This document shows, piece by piece, positions 33,907-42,434 of a DNA stretch of 45,513 nucleotides. Below the pieces are notes generated by a model that was not told the DNA's origin, made no database searches, and saw only the letters and a list, made by a program, of their open reading frames with translations. The position numbers were made by a program, and so were the translations under genes. This DNA comes from Aporhodopirellula sallentina SM41 (GTDB lineage: Bacteria; Planctomycetota; Planctomycetia; Pirellulales; Pirellulaceae), in contig NZ_ANOH01000097.1 in NCBI RefSeq assembly GCF_000346505.1, positions 1 through 45,513 of the forward strand, written 5' to 3'. How positions within the stretch are numbered: position 1 is the stretch's first letter; every line of letters starts with the position of its first letter.

Positions 33907-35142
33907 TTAGAACTCGGCGTCGATTACTTCGCTCGATGCGCGAGTACCAAGAGAGCCCCACAATCCAAACGGGCTCGCTGCACCGGGTACCGACAATGGG
34001 TCCGTGTTGACAGACGCTGTGGAAACCATCGCACGCCCAGACAGGTTGCCCGATTCGATGGAGTCCGTGATGAACTTGACCGCACCGTCCCCCATCAAAA
34101 TATGAGCCCCACCCTGGTGCCGGCTACTTGGAGGACAAATCCCCTCGGATTGATACCAGCTTTGCGTAAAGCAAAGCTCTCGGTTCGGAGGCAACACGGC
34201 GTAAACGCCCGAGTGAATTGGGATGCCCCATGCCCAACGAAAGCCACGTCGATTGTCGATGTGAGCGTTGCTGGCGAAGGGAGCACTCGCGTCCCAAAAC
34301 TGTGGCCGTTCCGAATCGACGAATGGCTCGCATGCTAATGCACCGCCCGGTGACTTGACGTTCCGTGTTGATGTACCGTTCAACATTCGCGTCCGTTTAT
34401 CGTCATCGCCGAGATCGGTAACAAACTCACCCATCGCGATGGTGTTTGACAGACCATCGAGAACATCTCGGAACGCCGATTTCATTTGGCATTTGAAGAA
34501 GCCACGGTTGCTGGCGTTGGCAGATGCAATCGTCGTCGAGGCGTGTGGCACGCCTTTGTGATTCATGACAGCCGCGGCGTTGGTTTGGGCGATCGAGTCT
34601 CCCAGGCAGACGCCATAATTCGTACGCCCCATCGCCGGAAGCCCAACGCCAGGATCACTGGGGCATCGGAACGTAGGAATGTCCGATTCAAACGGCGCGT
34701 AAGGTCCAGCCTGGCTGTTCGTGAGTTTGTCGAATGTGCGACCAGGGTAAGGCCCCATCGGCGAGTAGATGTTCCCGGCACCAGGGAGACCTGCGGGAAC
34801 TTGGTATGGATTCGCGAGTTGCTCCCACATGGCTTGCTGTTCGATGAACGGCGTCAGGCCGACCAAAGCAGAGAGTTCCAGCGAGTTTTGCCCAGGAGCG
34901 TATTCTCGTCTTGATACCGTGTAGGTCCCACCGCATTGAACCGGCAACTGGTTGTAGGCCGAGTGATAGTTGTGGATCGCCAAGCCGATTTGCTTGAAGT
35001 TGTTACTGCAGCTCATCCGTCGAGCTGCTTCCCGGGCGGCTTGCACTGCTGGTAACAGCAGCCCTACCAAAACTCCGATGATTGCAATGACTACGAGAAG
35101 CTCGACGAGAGTGAATCCTCTTCGCCCCAAATACTTACGCAT
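33907..35142 (-). CDS. DUF1559 protein with prepilin-type N-terminus (H-X9-DG), second copy
   Basis: This 411-residue protein from the ATG at 35142 has a short leader (MRKYLGRR) and the prepilin motif [23 protein letters not shown]1559 follows with [19 protein letters not shown], and the C-terminal H-X9-DG element is [12 protein letters not shown]. It is a close paralog of 24262-25503, differing mostly in the middle. A longer frame reaches 35208 but starts before the leader. It is likely an envelope or pseudopilus-like component; its role is not established. It lies between sulfatase genes and is followed by a hairpin and a small lipoprotein gene, repeating the layout of the first copy. Confidence 0.95.
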   Translation of the reverse strand: MRKYLGRRGFTLVELLVVIAIIGVLVGLLLPAVQAAREAARRMSCSNNFKQIGLAIHNYHSAYNQLPVQCGGTYTVSRREYAPGQNSLELSALVGLTPFIEQQAMWEQLANPYQVPAGLPGAGNIYSPMGPYPGRTFDKLTNSQAGPYAPFESDIPTFRCPSDPGVGLPAMGRTNYGVCLGDSIAQTNAAAVMNHKGVPHASTTIASANASNRGFFKCQMKSAFRDVLDGLSNTIAMGEFVTDLGDDDKRTRMLNGTSTRNVKSPGGALACEPFVDSERPQFWDASAPFASNAHIDNRRGFRWAWGIPIHSGVYAVLPPNRELCFTQSWYQSEGICPPSSRHQGGAHILMGDGAVKFITDSIESGNLSGRAMVSTASVNTDPLSVPGAASPFGLWGSLGTRASSEVIDAEF

Positions 35143-35500
35143 GATTTTCCCCAAAATCCGAACAGAACGCGTTGAGATGTAACAAACAAATTCGCGGGCA
35201 CCCAACATCGAGACGTGACATCTGTCTCCGCTGCGGCCCCCCGATTCGATTAACTAAAAGTTAAATATACAGTTGCTAATTCATCGTTCTGTGTTTTCAT
35301 CGCCACCCTTCGATGTTTCCGCGCACAACGTTTTTGCGTGCCAAAGGCGAAGTGCTGAACATTCTCGCAGTGACTCTTTTAGTCAGTGAGTCGTGCATTA
35401 CCGCAGTGCATCGCAAAGGGAAGATGCTCGCCCCAACAGAAAGGAGACGCGCGTTTATCAAGCAAAAATTTGGCGGTGCATCGAGTGGTACCCCAACAAC

Positions 35501-35570
35501 GTAGCCAGAGCCGCCAAGACTTCGGACGGGGCTCGATGTGCGGAGTTTGAACTTTGGCGAGTTTAGCTAC
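35501..35570 (+). repeat. Dispersed palindromic repeat, copy B
   Basis: Begins GTAGCCAGAGCCGCCAAGAC and ends TTTGGCGAGTTTAGCTAC, with complementary ends. It is the close match of copy A (29919), including the bases just before it. It lies 30 bp from copy C. Confidence 0.85.
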
Positions 35571-35599
35571 GGCGGGGAAGAGGAAGGACAAGAATCACC

Positions 35600-35652
35600 G
35601 TAGCCGGAGTCGCCAGACTCCGGAAGAACTTCGATCTGGCGAACTCGGCTAC
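35600..35652 (+). repeat. Dispersed palindromic repeat, copy C
   Basis: Begins GTAGCCGGAGTCGCCAGACT and ends ATCTGGCGAACTCGGCTAC. The ends pair as GTAGCCG...CGCCAGA. It is shorter than A and B and ends 9 bp before the stop codon of the minus-strand sulfatase gene. Confidence 0.85.
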
Positions 35653-35661
35653 TGGATCGCT

Positions 35662-37458
35662 CTAATTCAAACTCGTGACGACCACGTAGTAGGCGCCGAG
35701 TTCGCCTTCGGGGATCTCGAAGATCGGTGCGAGCTGATACGAGCCTTCTTTGAGTTCGGCTTCGAAACTGACTTCCTCCGCACCGGCGGGTACCGGTTTT
35801 CGCTCCAGGTCTTCGCCGTCGATTCGCAGCACCGCGTGCGAAGCGTTGATCGCGTTCCCCGGTGTCACGCGAAACGGAGTGGTGGCACCGGGCACATCAT
35901 CTCCCGGTGGCAGCGAAGCGTTGATCGCGGCTCCCGATTCGACCGGCCAGCGTCGTAGCGAAATCTGATACTTGCCGTCGCGAACCACCTTGACCGCCCA
36001 ATAACCTTTGTGGGTCAGTTTTCCCGGATCCGGGTTCTTGCGACTCGCTTCGCGGATCGATCCTTGGTGCCATGGGGGATAGATCTTTTGAATCCAATCG
36101 TGGGCGGTGAGGCTGACAACCGGATGATCTTTATGTCCCAGATAGATCTCCGTTGTTTGCGAGAACGATGGCGAGATGTCCGCCCACCATTCTTCGTAGA
36201 ACTGTCGCATCGTTTCAACAACTTCGGGGTGCTCCTTGGCGATGTTGTTCTTCTGTCCCGGATCAACATCGATCGCGTAAAGTTGTTTTCCATTAATCAA
36301 ACGGAACTTCTGCGACATCACTGCTGAACTTCGCCACTTGATCGGATCACGCACGCGTTGCGAATCGCTGATCACAAAACGTTCGGGCCATTCGACATCC
36401 TTTTTCGGATCGAGCAGGTCGGCTATCGACAAACCGTCGAACTTCACTCCTTCTGGTTTAGGGACACCTGTCATTTCGAGGAGTGTCGGAACAATGTCGA
36501 CTGCGTGCGTGAGTGTCTTCACGTCATGCTGTTCGGTGATCCCGCCGGCAGGCCAATGCAGGAAGAACGGGACACGGTGGCCTCCGTCATACGCGCTTCC
36601 CTTGCCAGCTTTCATTCCCGCATTGTAGACCTTCGCGCCACTCGCGGTGCCGTTATCAGTCGTGAAGATAAAGATCGTGTCGTTCGTGATTCCCAGATCA
36701 TCGATCAACTGGCGTGTCTTTCCGACGTTGTCGTCGATGTTGGTAATCATGCCATAGAATGCCGCGATGCTTTCGGACTGGCCTTCGTACATGTCCGTGT
36801 ATTCTTTGGGGCAATGCAGCGGTTTGTGCGGCGCGTTTGTGGAGATGTACGCGAAGAAAGGCTTGTTCGCTTTCGCACACCGGGTGATGAACTGGTTGGC
36901 TTGGTCAAAGAAGACGTCCGTACAGAAGCCTTTGGCAGGAACGATCTTTCCGTTGTGAAAGTACGATCCGTCGAAGTAAGCGTTGTCCCAAACGTCGGGA
37001 GTTTGTCCGATCCCGCCGCCACCATGACGGTAGACCTCCGTGAAACCACGATCTTCCGGTCGATAGGGAAAGTTGTCGCCGAGGTGCCATTTGCCGAACA
37101 TCCCGGTTTCGTAGCCTGCGTCAGCAAACATTTGTCCGATCGTTACTTCGTTCTCACGAAGCATCGAACGCCCCATGATCGTGTGCCAAACGCCGGTCCG
37201 GTTGGTCCAGTGTCCGGTCAGCAACGAACAACGTGTTGGCGAGCAAGTTGGGGCGACGTGGTAATCGCTGAGCCTGGAACTTTGCGAGGCAAGTTTGTCA
37301 ATGTTGGGCGTCTTGATGATCGGATTGCCGGTGCAAGCGAGATCACCGTAGCCTTGATCGTCGGAGATCACGAAAACCACGTTGGTTGCGGAGGCGGCGA
37401 GCGTTCCGATCACCAACCAGGTGAAGGTGAATAAACAAAGTCTGAATTGTGAGAGCAT
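35662..37458 (-). CDS. Secreted sulfatase (CSPTR) with C-terminal extension
   Basis: This 598-residue sulfatase is counted from the ATG at 37458, which directly precedes the signal peptide (FRLCLFTFTWLVIGTLAASA); longer frames reach 37515 and 37575. It has the metal site NVVFVISDDQGYGDLACTG, active site PTCSPTRCSLLTG (Cys72), MFGKWHLGD, STNAPHKPLH and FTTDNGTASG. After the catalytic core, about 120 residues from KGYWAVKVVRDGKYQISLRRWP onward form a beta-rich domain common to one planctomycete sulfatase subgroup, possibly a glycan-binding or interface module. The substrate is unknown. The gene ends next to repeat copy C. Confidence 0.94.
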   Translation of the reverse strand: MLSQFRLCLFTFTWLVIGTLAASATNVVFVISDDQGYGDLACTGNPIIKTPNIDKLASQSSRLSDYHVAPTCSPTRCSLLTGHWTNRTGVWHTIMGRSMLRENEVTIGQMFADAGYETGMFGKWHLGDNFPYRPEDRGFTEVYRHGGGGIGQTPDVWDNAYFDGSYFHNGKIVPAKGFCTDVFFDQANQFITRCAKANKPFFAYISTNAPHKPLHCPKEYTDMYEGQSESIAAFYGMITNIDDNVGKTRQLIDDLGITNDTIFIFTTDNGTASGAKVYNAGMKAGKGSAYDGGHRVPFFLHWPAGGITEQHDVKTLTHAVDIVPTLLEMTGVPKPEGVKFDGLSIADLLDPKKDVEWPERFVISDSQRVRDPIKWRSSAVMSQKFRLINGKQLYAIDVDPGQKNNIAKEHPEVVETMRQFYEEWWADISPSFSQTTEIYLGHKDHPVVSLTAHDWIQKIYPPWHQGSIREASRKNPDPGKLTHKGYWAVKVVRDGKYQISLRRWPVESGAAINASLPPGDDVPGATTPFRVTPGNAINASHAVLRIDGEDLERKPVPAGAEEVSFEAELKEGSYQLAPIFEIPEGELGAYYVVVTSLN

Positions 37459-37715
37459 GAGACGCGAGATTGAGACTGGAGTGGGGAAGACGGGCCTCTC
37501 AAAGAAGCCGTGCATTTCGACGGGCCGCGACTCGGCGCACGGACGAGCGCGCGGCAGTGCGGCTATTCTATACAATCCGATTCGGGCCGTGGCGAAGAGG
37601 TCCCACGTTGTTTGGTCTTTCCGAGACCGATGTTCAGTGCCATCGGGTCTTGGAGATACGCGGCTACGTGCACGGTTTAGCTTTTCGAGCCTCGCAGAAA
37701 CTCAGCCACGTGTCG

Positions 37716-40574
37716 CTACCGCGATTCTTCGCCGGCAGTTTCCTCGTAGATCGGCAGGTGCCGGTAGTAGACTTCGAGGTTAAGAAGGTTCATCGCGGAA
37801 ACGTACAGGCGACCTCCGTGGGCACTCCAGCGATCCGGCACGGGATATTCGGGATCCCAACTGCCGGCTTCCGGGCCGCGCTTGATTTGGCTGTCGATAA
37901 GAACGGGCGTGAGGTAGCCGCTCCATTTCTTCCAATAATCGCCGCCCATGTGAAACATCACTTGGGTTGCGTAATACCAGTAGTACGTGTCCCGCATCGG
38001 TGCGCGGCGTGTGCCGATTTTTGGCGGGCTGGCGAGAATATAGTCAGCGGCCGATTGCATGTCTGGATTCTCGCGACTCCATCCGGAGTACATCCGCATC
38101 AGAATACCGACCGAAGTCATCGTTGGCGTGGGGCGTCGACCGTGGGCCTGTTGCGGAGTATCCGGTGCATAGGGATTGTAAACATAAAGATCGCGTCGGG
38201 CCGGGCTCACCTGAGCCAGACTCAACCATCGGTTGATCCCTTTATAAACATCCGGAGAAACATCGAGGTTCGACAACTCGCCGCTCTTAACCGCCATCAT
38301 CATCCAACCGGTCACTGACGTGTCGCTGCTGACCTGCGGTGTGTAACGCCAACCGCCGCGACGACGGTGCTGAGTCGCCTCGATGTAGTTGATGCATTGT
38401 TGTGCCGCGTCGCGAAGTTCGCTGTCCTGCGTCATGCCGTACGCTTCGCACAACGCGAGCGAGGCAATCCCGTGCGAGTACAAGGCAACGTTCTGATCGC
38501 TGACGGCGTTCTCGAGCCGGTAGAGATCACCGTTGGACCGTTGGTTCTGTATCAAAAACGCGAGTCCTTTGGCGACCACCGACGCGTATTGATGCTGTCG
38601 ATGCGTGTAGCCGGCCCCTTGGAAGGCGAGCAAGCACATACCCGTCGCCGCCGTATCGCTCTGCAACAACACGTCTTCCCCGTGCCCCTGCAGCGACCAA
38701 CTGCCGTCTTCGTTCTGCAGCGACGCGAGGTACGCCAGCCCCAACTCGATCGCCTCTTCGGTCGCCGGTCCGACCATGCCGGCGGGTGCCGGCGCGGCAC
38801 CGCCGCTCGTACGCTGCACCCGGCGACTGAATTGTTCAACCGCAGCGATGGCCATTCCGGCGGGAGTGATCGGACCGCCGACTTCGCGACGCTCACGTCG
38901 GTCACGCGACAAATCCATGGACGCCATTTCGACCGGATCGGTAGAAGGGATCACACCAGCTTTCTCTGCGAACGCTTTGGCTAGCCCTGCGGGTCCTTCG
39001 GGCGCGGCGAGGTCAAAGATCGGATCGGCCGTCGTCGACAGATCGGGCAAGCCATCGTCATCGGCGCGAGCGGTCCGTTCGAGTTCCGTGTTTCGCATCG
39101 CGAGTTCGGACTCGTCGTCGCTCTCCTGTCCCGAATCGCCCGGATCGCTTTGGGCCTCCGCGAGCATTTCCGAAATCGCTCCCGCGTCCGGTGCATCTCC
39201 GGCGGCTTGCCCTTGGCCGGATCTCCCCCGGCGACGTGTCGATCGAGGACGGCTGAACTCCTGCAACTCAACCGTCGGTTCAGGCAACCCAGCCATCGAC
39301 GCCAGTTCGCTGCGTTGGGGCAGATTGCCAGCCGATTCTTCGGCACGGGACTCCGCCGCGGGCGATGGGAAATCCGACGATGCCGCGGAAAGCTGTGCCC
39401 CGACCGCATCACTGCGGCGTTGGATCGGGGTATCGATCGGGGCGATCATGCGTTCGGCGGTCACGTCCAGTTTGGCGATCGCAACCGACGGCGGTGCGGG
39501 AGCCGAACCGGCGGGCGCTTCGCGATTGGGTCGGCGACGTTGGCTTTTCTGACGCAACAAGCCCGACGTGCCCACCTGAGGCATCGCATCGGCGAGCTTC
39601 CGAACCGCCGGTGATGGCGATGGTGTCGGTTCGACGCGAGGCAGGTCCGGCGCCGCGGCGGCGATCGACACCGTCGGCTGTCGTGGTCGTTTGGTCGGAC
39701 GCGTGGGGCGAGTCGGCTTCTCCGCGCTAGCGACTCGAGGGGACGGCGTCGGCGTCGTTTCGATCGTTGGTGCCTGCGGCGAAGCTTGGGCTGGCATTGC
39801 GGGGGCTTCCCGTTGCATCCGCCGCCGAGCCTGTTTCGATGGCGCGTCGGCGGGTTTCGGGATCGACGCCTCCGGCTCGGGGCGTTTCATCAAGAATTTA
39901 CGTTCGTTCGGTTGCGGCTTCTCACGCGGTCGCGGCACTTCGAGTTGCGGAGCCGACCGCGCCACCGGCGGCAGTTTCCGATCTTCTCGGGGAACAACAC
40001 GCGACGTCGTCTCAGCATCGACCGGTTGCGACCAATCGGGAGTCACCGCTTCGGTCTCCTCAGGCTTCTGAAACAGATACTCGGGTACCGTTTTGCGAAT
40101 CGGCGATCGTTCCGGTTTCGCCCCCGCAAACGCCTCGGGAAAGTAATGCGGGAAGATCACCAACTGCACGGCCAAGATCAGCAATAACAGGTGAACGATC
40201 GTGCTGAATAGAAACCCGACCTGAATTGACTTTTGAACAAACTGCGAGGCGATCATCCGCAGCGCGAACGATATCGCGACGGTGATCAACGGAACCGAGA
40301 TTAGGTAAGTCAGCCGGTTGTGCAGAATCCTCGTGTCGTCAAACGACAGATAGTTCCACACCATGTAGAGGACGAGCCCACCGAGCGCCGCCATGCCGAC
40401 ATCGAGCGGCCACATCCGTTCGACACCTTCGTCCTCGACCTCATCGATCGGAAACAACGGATTCCCCGATACCGAATGCGTGTCTGATGACGGCGTGTGA
40501 ACCGAACGCGAGCCCACCGCAGCGGGCTTTCCCGACGGATGAGGCAACGGTTGTTTGGGTTGGTTCGATGTCAC
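37716..40574 (-). CDS. TonB/TolA-like membrane protein with alpha-toroid (prenyltransferase/squalene-cyclase-like) C-terminal domain
   Basis: This 952-residue protein starts at a GTG, 8 bp after the ExbD stop. Three membrane helices are visible (about 56-76, 87-107, 119-141). The third contains S124-T-I-V-H128, matching the S-x3-H of TonB/TolA that couples to ExbBD/TolQR. With the N-terminus inside, the rest is periplasmic. A long Pro/Arg/Ser-rich low-complexity linker (about 142-590) follows, then an alpha/alpha-toroid domain (about 600-930) with a QW-type motif Q620-NEDGSW and GGWRYTPQ, as in prenyltransferase/squalene-oxidase repeats. The alpha-toroid fold is also used for protein or glycan binding, so no terpene reaction should be assumed. 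It sits in one operon with ExbB, ExbD and a TPR protein. It is probably a force-transducing envelope protein (inference). Confidence 0.88.
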   Translation of the reverse strand: MTSNQPKQPLPHPSGKPAAVGSRSVHTPSSDTHSVSGNPLFPIDEVEDEGVERMWPLDVGMAALGGLVLYMVWNYLSFDDTRILHNRLTYLISVPLITVAISFALRMIASQFVQKSIQVGFLFSTIVHLLLLILAVQLVIFPHYFPEAFAGAKPERSPIRKTVPEYLFQKPEETEAVTPDWSQPVDAETTSRVVPREDRKLPPVARSAPQLEVPRPREKPQPNERKFLMKRPEPEASIPKPADAPSKQARRRMQREAPAMPAQASPQAPTIETTPTPSPRVASAEKPTRPTRPTKRPRQPTVSIAAAAPDLPRVEPTPSPSPAVRKLADAMPQVGTSGLLRQKSQRRRPNREAPAGSAPAPPSVAIAKLDVTAERMIAPIDTPIQRRSDAVGAQLSAASSDFPSPAAESRAEESAGNLPQRSELASMAGLPEPTVELQEFSRPRSTRRRGRSGQGQAAGDAPDAGAISEMLAEAQSDPGDSGQESDDESELAMRNTELERTARADDDGLPDLSTTADPIFDLAAPEGPAGLAKAFAEKAGVIPSTDPVEMASMDLSRDRRERREVGGPITPAGMAIAAVEQFSRRVQRTSGGAAPAPAGMVGPATEEAIELGLAYLASLQNEDGSWSLQGHGEDVLLQSDTAATGMCLLAFQGAGYTHRQHQYASVVAKGLAFLIQNQRSNGDLYRLENAVSDQNVALYSHGIASLALCEAYGMTQDSELRDAAQQCINYIEATQHRRRGGWRYTPQVSSDTSVTGWMMMAVKSGELSNLDVSPDVYKGINRWLSLAQVSPARRDLYVYNPYAPDTPQQAHGRRPTPTMTSVGILMRMYSGWSRENPDMQSAADYILASPPKIGTRRAPMRDTYYWYYATQVMFHMGGDYWKKWSGYLTPVLIDSQIKRGPEAGSWDPEYPVPDRWSAHGGRLYVSAMNLLNLEVYYRHLPIYEETAGEESR

Positions 40575-40582
40575 GGGAACGA

Positions 40583-41005
40583 CTAACCTGCGGGGCCATC
40601 TTTGGTCGTGACGGAGTAGTCACTCACGCCGGTGCGATTGCACACGTCCATCACGTTGACAACCGGTTGAAAACTCGTCGCTTGGTCGGCGCGGATCACG
40701 ACGGTTTGATTGGTCGGGTTGTTGGCAACGGCCTTCTTGAGCAACTCTTCGAGTTCTTCGAGCGGTGTGATTTTACCGCGAAGGTAAATCTTGCCCGCCG
40801 AGTCGACATCGACGACAACCTCTCGTGGCTTGCTGGTCATCGGCACCGCACTGGTTGCCGACGGCAGGACAATGTCGAGGCGTCGCTCTTCATCTTCGAA
40901 TTCGCTCGTAACGAGAAAGAAGATCAACAACAGGAAAACGACGTCGATCAGCGGCGTGAGGCTGAGCGTTCCGGCGACGTTCGATTTCTTGAGTTCGATG
41001 GCCAT
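40583..41005 (-). CDS. ExbD/TolR family protein
   Basis: This 140-residue protein has a short cytoplasmic N-terminus and one membrane helix with the family's proton-path aspartate (LTPLIDVVFLLLIFFLVTS, Asp21). A periplasmic TolR-like domain follows (VVVDVDSAGKIYLRGKITPLEELEELLKKAV...VVIRADQATSFQPVVNVMDVCNRTGV). ExbD/TolR works with ExbB/TolQ to turn the proton-motive force into movement of a TonB/TolA-type partner. The partner is probably the 952-residue protein 8 bp downstream, which carries an S-x3-H helix. The usual length for the family is about 140 residues. Confidence 0.95.
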   Translation of the reverse strand: MAIELKKSNVAGTLSLTPLIDVVFLLLIFFLVTSEFEDEERRLDIVLPSATSAVPMTSKPREVVVDVDSAGKIYLRGKITPLEELEELLKKAVANNPTNQTVVIRADQATSFQPVVNVMDVCNRTGVSDYSVTTKDGPAG

Positions 41006-41011
41006 GCGTGA

Positions 41012-41200
41012 TCAATTGAAAACAGGCAGTTGGTTTCGTTCAAATGCCACGGGGAATGGCGAGTTTACGGACTTCGGCGAGTGGACCGCGATGATGGATT
41101 GGGCGTTGACGTTCGTATGAGCGACACCAGTGAGCAGCGGTTTGATCGCTCCGATCACCACAAAGCTTTCGAGCCAATCCACGCCGCTGAACAACATCAC
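41012..41200 (-). CDS. Possible small ORF between exbB-like and exbD-like genes
   Basis: A 62-codon frame fills the gap between the ExbB stop (41213) and the ExbD start (41005). It starts with ATGATG 12 bases after the ExbB stop and ends 6 bases before ExbD. The N-terminal 25 residues are fairly hydrophobic (VVIGAIKPLLTGVA); the rest has no recognisable pattern. There is no ribosome site. It may be a real small operon protein or just spacer. Confidence 0.2.
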   Translation of the reverse strand: MMLFSGVDWLESFVVIGAIKPLLTGVAHTNVNAQSIIAVHSPKSVNSPFPVAFERNQLPVFN

Positions 41201-41212
41201 AACGGCGAGTAA

Positions 41213-42283
41213 TTAGGACGGCGATGCAACCGGTGGCGGTGTGGCGACTCCGTTCGCGTGATTGGGTTCCTTCGGCGGCGCTCCGGTGCCCACCGGCGGT
41301 GGCGAGGCCTCTATCGGACGCAGTTGCCCGTCGTTGTCGAGTTTGGACCGGCCAGCGAAACGAGCCATTCCCGGTGCGACAGCAAAGGCGAGTTCTTCGA
41401 TTCGGTGAAACAGTTTCGTGATCCGATTTTCCAGATATTGTGCGAAGATCGCCGCGGGAATCGCGACCACCAAACCAGCCAGCGTCGTTACCAACGCGGT
41501 GTAAATGCCTTCGGAAAGTTGTTCGCTGCGACTGCGATCGGCCGTCAGTGTGCTCGACTCATGAAACGCAACAATCATCCCCCAAACCGTTCCGAGCAAT
41601 CCCATCAGCGGTGTCGCCGCGGCGGCCAACGTCAACCAACGAACCGGCGACGCGTATCGGTCGGCTTCGCGTTGGATCGTTTCGGTCCCGGTTCGTTCGA
41701 TCTCGCCGAGCGGTTGCCCGGTCCGCATCAACATCGACATCACAACTCGAGCGGCCGGGGAGGGATATTCGTGACAAACTTCCCATGCGGTCGAAGGTGG
41801 AAAGTGATCGGGGTGCGCCGAGAGGTCAGACAGTTCCTCCATCAGGCCCCGTGGCAGAACTTTGCTGGTCCGCAGCGACAGCGATCGTTCCACCGCGAGC
41901 GTCACAACCAACATGCTCATCAATCCGATCGGGGCCATGAACCATCCGCCGCGCCGAAACAACGACAACAGGTCAATTCCCGAGGGAGCGTCACCTCCAT
42001 CGCCGATCGCTATTTCCGGTGCCTCGTTCATCACGTCTTCGATGTCGGCGGCATCGATCATTTCGACGTTCTGGCCGGCTTCCTCCGACGGCGCGATGCC
42101 TTGCGCGTGAGCGGTCGGCAAAGGTGACGTCACGGAGGGAAAGGCCGACGTTGCGACGACCCAACCGACCATCGCGAGAACCAACACGTGCACCCAACGG
42201 CGAGCCACCTTCCGTCGATCCGTTCGGGACCGGAGAGACCGCGAACGGTTCAGAATATTTTCTGCGGGCGAGGGAAAACGCAT
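41213..42283 (-). CDS. ExbB/TolQ/MotA family proton channel protein
   Basis: This 356-residue protein has an extra N-terminal signal-like helix (VLVLAMVGWVVATSAF, about 32-50) followed by a periplasmic segment. The three ExbB/TolQ helices follow at about 107-130 (RRGGWFMAPIGLMSMLVVTLAVERSL), 216-240 (LAAAATPLMGLLGTVWGMIVAF) and 262-285 (ALVTTLAGLVVAIPAAIFAQYL). The last two carry the family's small-residue Thr/Gly/Pro signature. The C-terminus is Pro-rich. With ExbD it would form a proton-driven motor. The extra N-terminal region is common in planctomycete homologues. Its ATG lies 151 bp after the TPR gene's stop. Confidence 0.95.
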   Translation of the reverse strand: MRFPSPAENILNRSRSLRSRTDRRKVARRWVHVLVLAMVGWVVATSAFPSVTSPLPTAHAQGIAPSEEAGQNVEMIDAADIEDVMNEAPEIAIGDGGDAPSGIDLLSLFRRGGWFMAPIGLMSMLVVTLAVERSLSLRTSKVLPRGLMEELSDLSAHPDHFPPSTAWEVCHEYPSPAARVVMSMLMRTGQPLGEIERTGTETIQREADRYASPVRWLTLAAAATPLMGLLGTVWGMIVAFHESSTLTADRSRSEQLSEGIYTALVTTLAGLVVAIPAAIFAQYLENRITKLFHRIEELAFAVAPGMARFAGRSKLDNDGQLRPIEASPPPVGTGAPPKEPNHANGVATPPPVASPS

Positions 42284-42434
42284 ACCAGAACTTTCGGTTT
42301 CGACTCGAACGTGTGACGAGGTAATCTTACCAATGGCCCCGCTGGGTTGTCGAACGGGCCAATCCCGTCAACGCTCGCAAGGGCGGCCCAATGAGCCTAA
42401 GCAAACTTCCGTAGGGGGAGGTCTCCCCCGCCGA

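Larger units (their letters stand above)
35143..35661. other. Intergenic region with two dispersed repeats
   Basis: No gene is supported in these 519 bases. The end near 35142 is the promoter side of the DUF1559 gene and contains the A/T-rich perfect inverted repeat TTAACT-AAA-AGTTAA (35250-35264), a possible regulatory site. The end near 35661 holds repeat copies B and C, downstream of the next sulfatase gene. Confidence 0.5.

Noticed and set aside
36358-37434. 358-codon plus-strand frame opposite the sulfatase at 35662
   Set aside because: Antisense shadow; no start signal and no family resemblance.
37716-40574. Reading the alpha-toroid protein as a hopanoid or terpene synthase
   Set aside because: Only one clear QW motif is visible, no DxDD-type catalytic motif was found, and the membrane/Pro-rich front and ExbBD neighbours point to an envelope role.
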